Shown here: piece after piece, positions 44,728 to 50,963 of the stretch
Layout: every line of letters begins with the position of its first letter
Numbering within the stretch: the stretch's first letter is position 1
The notes under the pieces: generated by a model
What the model saw: the letters and a program-made list of their open reading frames with translations, nothing else
Databases searched by the model: none
What the model was told of the DNA's origin: nothing
Position numbers and translations under genes: made by a program
NCBI RefSeq assembly: GCF_018100905.1
Contig: NZ_JAGJEG010000006.1
Span: 1 to 64,000 of the forward strand
Source of the DNA: Pseudoalteromonas sp. MMG010
GTDB lineage: Bacteria > Pseudomonadota > Gammaproteobacteria > Enterobacterales > Alteromonadaceae
DNA: 64,000 nt
Reading direction: 5' to 3'

Positions 44728-46035
44728 TTATTTCCCGCAGCAATTCTTATACTTTACATTAGAGCCGCACAAGCAAGGTTCATTTCGTCCTAACTTAGTT
44801 GTTTTAGTATAAGACTTTTGCGGCCTTATTTTTACTCTGTCACCTTTAATTTCCTCTAGTAAACCAGAAAATAGCTCTCTTATTTTCAAGTACTTTTCAT
44901 CAAGGTACAAAACGGCTTTTAAGTTACCAGTAGCAATTGCTTGGCATAAGTAATGTTGAGCTAGTTCGTCATCTTTTGGAACTAACTCACCTTTGTAATA
45001 GATCTTACCTAATTCAAACATTGATTGATTACAACCTAGCATTACTGCTTTTTGAAAACTCTCAACGGCTTTATCACTATTAATTGGACAAGCTTTACCT
45101 GAAGAATATAAAACACCTAACCTTTGAAATAAAAAGACTGTGTTCTCGGCTTTTTTATGGGTAAGGTATTTATGTGCTTTTTTATAGTCTTCACTTAAAT
45201 AATGGCACCAACCCAAATAGGCATATGCAGCATAAAAGCCTCTTTTCGCTAATACGTTGAGTATTATTGTTATCTCACTTATTAGTAAGGTATTTACTTT
45301 ATTATTTAGACATAAAAGAGCATATTTGAATAAAATTTGATGACTTGCCTGAGCAATCGTTATTTGTTTATCGCCAGAATTAATAACGTCAGTTACCGTT
45401 TTCTTTGAGCAAAGTTGAAAAGCGCTTTTATAAGACTCAGCAGCAAATGAATACATGGCCTGTGCGCGCGCAGTGAAAAATCTATCTTCTAACGCTTGGC
45501 TTTCAAACGCTTCACCCACTTTCTCGTAGAAAATACCTAAACTTAAATACTTTTTATAATCACAAGAGTTTAAACTGTTAAACCATAAATCTTTGTACTC
45601 TTGACCTCCTTCGTTTATTAACTCGTATTTAGGTATGCGTTCACCCAGCCCTAAGCTCAGGTAAGCACTTTCCAGTAAGTCTAAAACTTTTGTTCTTGAG
45701 GCTAGCGCCTTATTCAGCAATTCTTCGTCGCTAAGCGCCTTATCATGAACTCCATCATTTGTTAACTCTCTAACACTATGAAATAGCTCTCTATCTGCAC
45801 CATGAATTGCGTTAATATCTGCTAGTTCATTTATTTGCTCACATAAATTTTTGCTTGTAAATTTATAACTATGACGCTGTTCATAAAGTAAGCACAAGGT
45901 CTCTAATATCTTACGAAATTTAAACAAACTAACATCAGGGTTCACATTCATTAGTAATAGTGCATTTTTGTAATCTGATGCAATGGATTCTTTAAACAAG
46001 GCTGCAAATTGTTGATCGTTATTTATAGTACTCAT
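44728..46035 (-). CDS. DUF4145 / Sel1-repeat / SEC-C protein coupled to viperin
   Basis: A 435-residue cytosolic protein. The N-terminal ~120 residues resemble DUF4145 (FRKILETLCLLYEQ...LFHSVRELTNDGVHD), a helical domain found in restriction and defence proteins. The middle contains Sel1/TPR-type helical repeats (for example AYLGWCHYLSEDYKKAHKYL; SFQKAVMLGCNQSMFELGKI). The C-terminus ends in a SEC-C zinc motif, CLCGSNVKYKNCC (C421, C423, C432, C433). Its ATG overlaps the viperin TGA (ATGA), so the two proteins are made together. The domain mix suggests a protein that binds partners and nucleic acid or ribosome-related targets; activity unknown. Confidence 0.82.
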   Translation of the reverse strand: MSTINNDQQFAALFKESIASDYKNALLLMNVNPDVSLFKFRKILETLCLLYEQRHSYKFTSKNLCEQINELADINAIHGADRELFHSVRELTNDGVHDKALSDEELLNKALASRTKVLDLLESAYLSLGLGERIPKYELINEGGQEYKDLWFNSLNSCDYKKYLSLGIFYEKVGEAFESQALEDRFFTARAQAMYSFAAESYKSAFQLCSKKTVTDVINSGDKQITIAQASHQILFKYALLCLNNKVNTLLISEITIILNVLAKRGFYAAYAYLGWCHYLSEDYKKAHKYLTHKKAENTVFLFQRLGVLYSSGKACPINSDKAVESFQKAVMLGCNQSMFELGKIYYKGELVPKDDELAQHYLCQAIATGNLKAVLYLDEKYLKIRELFSGLLEEIKGDRVKIRPQKSYTKTTKLGRNEPCLCGSNVKYKNCCGK

Positions 46036-47000
46036 GCTATTGCTCCCGATTTTAACGCAACATTATTTTGTTTATTTTTAAGCTGATACTCACTATTACT
46101 AATAAGGCTAATTGTATTATCCTTTTTGTATCGACTGGCAAACGTCTCCCAATTTATTTCACAGATTTCTAACGCTTGCTCTACACCTACATCTAAAATT
46201 AAATCACCATAAACGTATCCATTTTGATTTGAGCTATTTTGATAAAAACGTCCTTGAGGATTAATCATTAAATAAGAATTTGTCATCGCTTCGTTATCTT
46301 CTGCCACCATGACTTCTTTTAATGAAGCATGGCGTTTTACAAACCCAGAAAACTGCTCATCAGACACTAATAAGTTGTCATTTAATACTGGCAACACTTG
46401 GAAAACCTTCCATTTTTCGGGTTTTATTTTTGTTATTAACTGCTCAAATGATTCTTGGTAATTAAGGCTATTAACAACGGTGTTTACTTTTATTATGATG
46501 GATGGGTTAACGTTACGAAGCTGTGTAACCGCTTTAATTAAATCGTGACTTCCAAAAGATTCATCTTTGCGATCTATTCGACCAATATTTTTACGTGCAC
46601 TTAAAGATTGGCTGTCAAAGCTGATCCCTATCATTGAAAACATTGCGCCATAGTTATTTATGAAAGAGTCTGTTAGGTAATGGCCATTCGTAATGAGCGA
46701 TAAGTTAAAGCCGAGTGACTTTGTTTTTATAATTAACTTTGCAAAACGTTTTTTAAGAATTAACGGCTCGCCTCCTGCAAAGTTGATACGCACACTTTTA
46801 TAAGGGAAAACCGCTTTTACTTGGTTGGTATTATCGTCAAAAAAGTAATTAGCTAACTTTTCAAGCATTAACTCTGCGTCTTGGCCATTAGCGTGTATTT
46901 CATTAGGGCGGTCCCACTTTGCGTAGCAAAATTTGCATGAGTAATTACATACTTCTGTAACATGATAATTAATAACTAATTCATCAATAGCCTTATTCAT
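46032..47000 (-). CDS. Prokaryotic viperin (radical SAM antiviral nucleotide-modifying enzyme)
   Basis: A 322-residue radical SAM enzyme. The 4Fe-4S cluster ligands are C18-x3-C22-x2-C25, followed by GGEP at 76-79. It tracks vertebrate viperin well beyond the radical SAM core: VRINFAGGEP, ISFDSQS in place of ISCDSFD, KVNTVVN in place of KINSVIN, WKVFQVL in place of WKVFQCL, the segment EAMTNSYLMINPQGRF, and ILDVGVEQAL in place of ILDVGVEEAI. Viperins convert CTP, GTP or UTP into 3'-deoxy-3',4'-didehydro nucleotides that terminate viral transcription. AGGAGG stands six bases before the ATG. A 37-codon ORF ends inside the start region, and the DUF4145/SEC-C gene begins within the stop codon. 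A thymidylate-kinase-like gene with the same leader lies upstream. Confidence 0.93.
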   Translation of the reverse strand: MNKAIDELVINYHVTEVCNYSCKFCYAKWDRPNEIHANGQDAELMLEKLANYFFDDNTNQVKAVFPYKSVRINFAGGEPLILKKRFAKLIIKTKSLGFNLSLITNGHYLTDSFINNYGAMFSMIGISFDSQSLSARKNIGRIDRKDESFGSHDLIKAVTQLRNVNPSIIIKVNTVVNSLNYQESFEQLITKIKPEKWKVFQVLPVLNDNLLVSDEQFSGFVKRHASLKEVMVAEDNEAMTNSYLMINPQGRFYQNSSNQNGYVYGDLILDVGVEQALEICEINWETFASRYKKDNTISLISNSEYQLKNKQNNVALKSGAIA

Positions 47001-47106
47001 GTGAACCTCCTAACACAAGGCTCAATAATGTTGTTTTGATAGCTGAATCAGCTAATGTAAGTTCATTGGTTTCATTGAGTAATGAAAAAAGAATTAAATG
47101 GTGCAT
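46993..47106 (-). CDS. 37-codon small ORF leading into viperin
   Basis: Reads MHHLILFSLLNETNELTLAD, then a further 17 residues ending LVLGGSHE. It starts behind TAGGAG with 6 bases spacing, at exactly the position where the kinase gene starts behind the copy of the same leader. Its stop overlaps the viperin ATG by 8 bases, so translation could feed viperin synthesis. No family recognised. It may be a leader peptide, a small partner protein or the remnant of a lost gene. Confidence 0.5.
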   Translation of the reverse strand: MHHLILFSLLNETNELTLADSAIKTTLLSLVLGGSHE

Positions 47107-47180
47107 TATAATCTCCTAATATCACCGCAGAGTGCGGTGACTTCAGGAGCCAGTATCAACCTGTGAAATTCACAAAAAAG
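47104..47180 (-). promoter_or_regulatory. Shared 77-base leader, copy in front of the viperin unit
   Basis: On the minus strand the element holds TGTGAATTTCACA, a perfect palindrome, then TTGATACTGGCTCCTGAAG, a hairpin TCACCGCA-CTC-TGCGGTGA, the ribosome-binding site AGGAG and the ATG. The copy before the kinase gene matches without gaps. The hairpin lies directly before the ribosome-binding site, so it could influence translation; the palindrome could be an operator. Confidence 0.85.
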
Positions 47181-47226
47181 AGAAATAACAAATTATTTCA
47201 CCCTAAATTCGCACAAACGTTTCATT

Positions 47227-47255
47227 TTTTAGATTAGATAGTTAGTTGCTATAAT
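47227..47255 (+). promoter_or_regulatory. Extended -10 promoter reading away from viperin
   Basis: TGCTATAAT at 47247-47255 is a consensus extended -10 element. The -35 region is weak, as usual for this promoter type. No plus-strand gene follows for 3.7 kb, so it would drive a non-coding transcript. Confidence 0.6.
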
Positions 47256-47261
47256 TCGCCA

Positions 47262-47643
47262 CCTTCTCGCAAAAATTTGCAAGTGGAATGTATACCACTT
47301 ACCAGTTAAGAAACGGTATTAGATTTACCCTTTGTTAACTGCAAAGTCGATACCGCTCTAAATTAAAGCGACTGAACGAAATATGAGGTTGGGCGGTATT
47401 ACCGCTAATATAGAAAATAAAACAATTACAAAGTAGTAAGTCTATTAAATGGTGAGTTGTCTTCAATGAAGAATGTATTATAGACGAGCAACGCTAAAGA
47501 ATTAATTAGTGAGGAACTAATTTGAGCAGAGAAAGATCTAGTTCAAGTCTGACCTAGTATCTTTCATGAATTATGCACGGTAAAACCAAAGAATTAAGTG
47601 GCTTCATGAGTCATTTTTTGTACATTCCTCATTCTTTTTTTTC
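47262..47643 (+). ncRNA. Candidate structured RNA between viperin and kinase
   Basis: Downstream of the extended -10 element come compact hairpins: AAGTGG/CCACTT (47281-47300), CAGTTAA/TTAACTG (47303-47341), GCGGTATTACCGC (47393-47405), AATTAGT/ACTAATT (47504-47522) and GAAAGAT-CTAG/CTAG-ATCTTTC (47531-47565). The series ends in a weak ATGAG/CTCAT stem and eight T (47634-47641). The ends are estimates. It might act with the defence genes, or be the 3' region of the kinase mRNA read in the other sense. Confidence 0.4.
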
Positions 47644-47668
47644 TGTTTAATATATACGTTTATGCCTC

Positions 47669-47714
47669 AAAAAAGGGGATTGTGAATCCAATAAACCCCC
47701 TCATTTATCCCCTT
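47669..47714 (-). terminator. Terminator of the kinase gene
   Basis: On the minus strand AAGGGGAT pairs with ATCCCCTT, followed by TTTT, about 18 bases after the stop. The loop is about 26 bases, longer than usual. Confidence 0.65.
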
Positions 47715-47731
47715 AATTAATAACCCTATTT

Positions 47732-48337
47732 TTAGTTGTAGCCGCCAGAAATGATACGTTCAACTTCACCTTTCATTAGTTGATAATTTTCTGCTATCGA
47801 GCGACCACATTTTTGTGATGTATCAATCTCTACAATTGGAATATTAAACCATTGGAAAATCTTTTTATAAGCTGTTTCTACACAGTTATTTTGCGTCACG
47901 GCATCTCCATACCACTGAATACAACCTCCTCTAGCCTCAATTCTACTGTTTATCGTTTCCGCATCGGCCTTAACAAAAACAATGACTTCAGGAAGATGGA
48001 TGTTTTGAGTAATACTAAGTGTATCAAAAATATTCTTAACGAGTTCTTCTCCAAGCATAATTGTCTGATACGCTAAAGTTGAAAAAATATACCTGTCAAC
48101 TATGACATTTTCAGACTTTAATGCTGTTGAGACAGCATGACTTCTCAAAAAGTTATTTAGTAAAAAAAACAGAAAAGCACTCTCTTTAGACTCATAGGTA
48201 TCAATGACTTTTCTCAGCTCCAGTGCTTCTTCAATTACAGCTGAATGAACAACCGAGTTTTTTTCTTTTGCGTAGAGAGAGCTTAGTGTTGTTTTTCCGC
48301 AGGCATCAAGCCCTTCAAAAGCGATAAATTTATTCAT
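47732..48337 (-). CDS. Thymidylate-kinase-like nucleoside monophosphate kinase of the viperin locus
   Basis: A 201-residue P-loop kinase. Walker A is EGLDACGKTT (8-17), the DR motif typical of thymidylate kinases is DRYIFSTLAYQ (81-91), and a lid-type arginine pair lies in NSRIEARGG (about 129-137). It should phosphorylate a pyrimidine or related monophosphate. It is not the housekeeping tmk, whose neighbour holB is absent. Vertebrate viperin is genetically paired with CMPK2, a thymidylate-kinase-family enzyme that raises CTP supply, and nucleotide kinases also occur beside bacterial viperins; the shared leader here supports a common role. Substrate is inferred from context. Confidence 0.85.
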   Translation of the reverse strand: MNKFIAFEGLDACGKTTLSSLYAKEKNSVVHSAVIEEALELRKVIDTYESKESAFLFFLLNNFLRSHAVSTALKSENVIVDRYIFSTLAYQTIMLGEELVKNIFDTLSITQNIHLPEVIVFVKADAETINSRIEARGGCIQWYGDAVTQNNCVETAYKKIFQWFNIPIVEIDTSQKCGRSIAENYQLMKGEVERIISGGYN

Positions 48338-48411
48338 TATAATCTCCTAATGTCACCGCAGTAGGTGGTGACTTCAGGAGCCAGTATCAAACTGTTAAAT
48401 TCACAATAAAG
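48335..48411 (-). promoter_or_regulatory. Shared 77-base leader, copy in front of the kinase gene
   Basis: Matches the viperin copy without gaps: TTGATACTGGCTCCTGAAG and AGGAGATTATAATG are identical, while the hairpin keeps arms GTCACC/GGTGAC but has a changed inner part, and the palindrome is one base imperfect (TGTGAATTTAACA). Retained pairing at the base of the hairpin and identical spacing suggest a functional element. Confidence 0.85.
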
Positions 48412-48429
48412 GGGAAGGAAGTAAACATT

Positions 48430-49101
48430 TTAATATTTATTGAGCAATAAGCTATATTCTTCGTATTCTGCTTTTTTAGCGTTGTATAGATTTACTAGCC
48501 ATTGGCCATGATCGCTCATAAAGGCATCGGGATTGTTAGTAATTAGTTTACCTAAAACACCAAATTCGCCCTCGATAACGGCTTTTAGTGCTAAATCATA
48601 TGGGCTCGATTGCGTATCAAACTCAATAGAATTAGCAATCATCTCCATTGAACTATATTTACCTTCATTAAATGGATATGGGATTTCATCTTGTGACCAA
48701 TCTATATTTTCATCTGATAGAAAAAGCCTTAAATCACCAATACGCTTATCGAGTGCTTGAAATAGTAATTTTTTAGCCTTCCACTCCTTGGCAAATTGCT
48801 CAAAACTTTCAGTATTGATCTTTTCGCCATTGAGCCACTTTACGACTAATTTTTTATCTTCAAACAATGTATCTAGAATAACCAGATTACGAATAAATAC
48901 GTGATTACCTGCTTTGATTGGCTTTGGTACATAATCGACTGACTCAGATTTTATATCTGCCTCATCGAGTAGTTTAGCTTTGAGGTTTTTATCTTTAACG
49001 TAATAGTTTAAACGACTCCTTAACCTCTCTGGTAACAAGTTGCGGTCAATTCCTAAAGCTTGGCAAGCAACCGCTGCAATACTTTTATTTTTACCGGCCA
49101 T
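48430..49101 (-). CDS. Unknown protein, third gene of an overlapping accessory unit
   Basis: About 223 residues, no signal peptide or membrane segment, charged and helical. The start MAGKNKSIAAV is preferred over GTG/ATG codons up to seven codons upstream because its ATG overlaps the stop of the preceding gene (ATGGCCGGTAA) and GGTGG lies 5 bases before it. No family recognised. It precedes the kinase leader and is part of a membrane protein - secreted protein - cytosolic protein series. Confidence 0.65.
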   Translation of the reverse strand: MAGKNKSIAAVACQALGIDRNLLPERLRSRLNYYVKDKNLKAKLLDEADIKSESVDYVPKPIKAGNHVFIRNLVILDTLFEDKKLVVKWLNGEKINTESFEQFAKEWKAKKLLFQALDKRIGDLRLFLSDENIDWSQDEIPYPFNEGKYSSMEMIANSIEFDTQSSPYDLALKAVIEGEFGVLGKLITNNPDAFMSDHGQWLVNLYNAKKAEYEEYSLLLNKY

Positions 49102-49525
49102 ACTGACCACCATAACAACCAAGGCGTTCCTCTACTTTACGAACGGTTAAATCTCCGCTAGCAACGTAAGGGTAATTGATTTTGTATGTATCTACTTTAC
49201 ACCGTTTTGCTATTCTATAAATTGCACCAACACATATGCCTGCCAAATGTGCTTCTTTGAGCGATGTACTTAAAGAACCCAGTAGCGATTTCTTTTGTTC
49301 TAAAAACTCTGAGCAAGACGCTTTCCATTCAATATCCTTCATATAATATAAATTGTAACCAGTGCATTGGCCTGCCAAGTGCGCCTCAGTTACCGAGGTT
49401 GAAAGCCTTTTTAGGAGTGAACGTTGTTGTTCTTTTTTTTCTTCACACGCAAGCTTTATATCAACGTTTGCGAAACTGCTTGCACTGAAAAGGATGAATA
49501 GGACTAATATAAAATTTTTAAACAT
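49091..49525 (-). CDS. Secreted protein with internal duplicated cysteine repeat
   Basis: A 144-residue protein with signal peptide (to about residue 19, SSFA). The mature part has two copies of a ~30-residue unit 44 residues apart: C27...LLKRLSTSVTEAHLAGQC54-x-G and C71...LLGSLSTSLKEAHLAGIC98-x-G. Each probably forms a disulfide-closed helical hairpin, so it acts in the periplasm or outside. No family recognised. Overlaps both neighbours (8 bases with the membrane-protein gene, 11 with the cytosolic one). Confidence 0.72.
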   Translation of the reverse strand: MFKNFILVLFILFSASSFANVDIKLACEEKKEQQRSLLKRLSTSVTEAHLAGQCTGYNLYYMKDIEWKASCSEFLEQKKSLLGSLSTSLKEAHLAGICVGAIYRIAKRCKVDTYKINYPYVASGDLTVRKVEERLGCYGGQYGR

Positions 49526-50354
49526 TAGCAGTACCTGTTTTTTTTAAGTCTTTTTCAGCTACTTGTTCTAATGGTTTTTCTTCAGATTTAAAATTAATTA
49601 AACATGTAATAAATAAGCTAATTATTATAATGTCATCAATCCAATAAACGTTATAGGTACTCACAATAAGAAAAGGAAGAATGCATAATAGGTTTACTTT
49701 TATTAGTATATTTAACGAGTGAATACCTAGTAAACTGATACTAAAGCGAAAAGGAGTGAAAGCTAATTTTTTATATTTCCCAATTAAATTACTCGCTGTT
49801 TTAATATTTACAATCCAAAACCAGCCTATTAACAACTTAACGAACAAATTATCCTGAGTTTTATCTAATACTAATAAGCTAATAACCCCGAGCGTTAAAA
49901 TAACTACGAGCATGATTAAAAAGTGAAATAACGAGTGAACCCAACTGCTTGGTTTTAACAACTGATCTATTTGTTTTGCTCGTGAAAAAAAGTAAAATTT
50001 TGGTGGTTCACTCTTAGATTCTAGCTTTGTGAGCTGCGACAAATGCTCAAAAACTAGCATATGTTTCGCTTTATATATTGAGAAACCATTATCAGATAAT
50101 TGAAAATCTTCGTTTTCATCTAATAAAATATTTTTCGTATCCAGGTATTTCATTGCCTCCAACGCAGAAATTAGTTTCTCATCGTCTTTATCTGGATCTT
50201 TAGGTACTTCAAATCCGGTATCTTTTTTTAGGGAAGCAACATTTACCCGCCATTGCTGTATTAATTCATGCTGAGGTAAAGGTTTTACTTGGCTTTCAGT
50301 TTCTACTTCCTTAGCCACTTCACTTTCGGTTGAAGGTTGATTATTACTTTCCAT
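49518..50354 (-). CDS. Unknown inner-membrane protein
   Basis: A 278-residue protein. The N-terminal ~135 residues are acidic and cytosolic; a winged-helix-like or helical piece may lie at 85-115 (LSDNGFSIYKAKHMLVFEHL). Membrane segments follow at about 143-165, 172-190, 207-235 and 240-262. No family recognised. First gene of the overlapping three-gene unit; its start is preceded by AGAGAA. Proximity to the dead integrase and to viperin places it in the accessory region. Confidence 0.65.
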   Translation of the reverse strand: MESNNQPSTESEVAKEVETESQVKPLPQHELIQQWRVNVASLKKDTGFEVPKDPDKDDEKLISALEAMKYLDTKNILLDENEDFQLSDNGFSIYKAKHMLVFEHLSQLTKLESKSEPPKFYFFSRAKQIDQLLKPSSWVHSLFHFLIMLVVILTLGVISLLVLDKTQDNLFVKLLIGWFWIVNIKTASNLIGKYKKLAFTPFRFSISLLGIHSLNILIKVNLLCILPFLIVSTYNVYWIDDIIIISLFITCLINFKSEEKPLEQVAEKDLKKTGTANV

Positions 50355-50557
50355 ACTTCTCTTAATATCCTTTTATGAACAACTAAATTTTAAAACTGCT
50401 ACTCTGGCCAACTGTATCCATACTACATATTACCAGTTGTACAATAATATATAGGCAATTGAAATAATAGGGAATTAAATAATAAAATAAATGTATAACA
50501 CACCAAAAATTAACACCAGAAAGATAAAAATTTGATTATTGGACTACCCTGCTTTTA
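50355..50557. other. Non-coding gap at the right edge of the accessory region
   Basis: AT-rich; should contain the promoter of the membrane-protein unit. Nothing else seen. Together with the integrase remnant and the sbcB promoter it makes up the 600 bases before sbcB. Confidence 0.4.
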
Positions 50558-50826
50558 CTAAACAGTTTCTAGCTCTATGCGAGGATATTTACCTTGGCTG
50601 AGCCTGTATTGTATATGGAAAATGTAGTCTTGTACTTTTTTAATGCTCAGTCTTGGATAGTGGCCTAGCGTGCTAATTACCTGCTTATCATTAACACGGC
50701 AACGGTATTACCATGTTATTGCGCCTTTGCTGATACTCTTACACTTAAACTATCTCTGTGCGATAATACGCATGGTGTTTAAATTTTATCTAACCGCTTT
50801 CTTAATTTGGTGTTGCTGATCGCCAT
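50558..50826 (-). pseudogene. Degraded P4-type integrase (DUF4102 N-terminal domain)
   Basis: Reading the minus strand from an ATG gives MAISNTKLRKRLDKI, stop, then in the same frame LSHRDSLSVRVSAKGA, then after a frameshift ITW, stop, YRCRVNDKQVISTLGHYPRL, and on through SIKKVQ and LSQGKYPRIE to a final stop. These pieces follow, in order, the arm-binding domain of P4-type tyrosine recombinases (start of the AISDxKLRxL type, LSVRVSxKG, RVNGKQxxxSLGxYPxLSLK). Two stops and a frameshift inactivate it, and the catalytic domain is gone. It marks a former insertion point right before sbcB. Confidence 0.75.
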
Positions 50827-50963
50827 TTAATTTTTTATACACAGTTAGCAAAATATTTATACACGATTGCTATATCCACAATGCGCCGATTGCAATAAAC
50901 ACGAAAATACAAAAAGTATATAAGCGCAGTAAAACCCATTTGATAAAAGGGCCAAGAGACTGA

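Larger units (their letters stand above)
47182..47731. other. 550-bp region between viperin leader and kinase gene, rich in hairpins
   Basis: No protein gene recognised. It holds an extended -10 promoter facing right, at least five compact inverted repeats, a T-run and the kinase terminator, described in the next entries. Codon-like structure is absent; several CGGTAT/ATACCG words recur. Confidence 0.55.

Noticed and set aside
47531..47565. tRNA fragment suggested by GTTCAAGTC T-loop-like sequence
   Set aside because: The flanking bases do not form a T stem and no acceptor or anticodon arms can be built; the hairpin pairs differently.
47182..47731. Retron msr-msd RNA
   Set aside because: Hairpins are present, but there is no reverse transcriptase gene anywhere in the accessory region.
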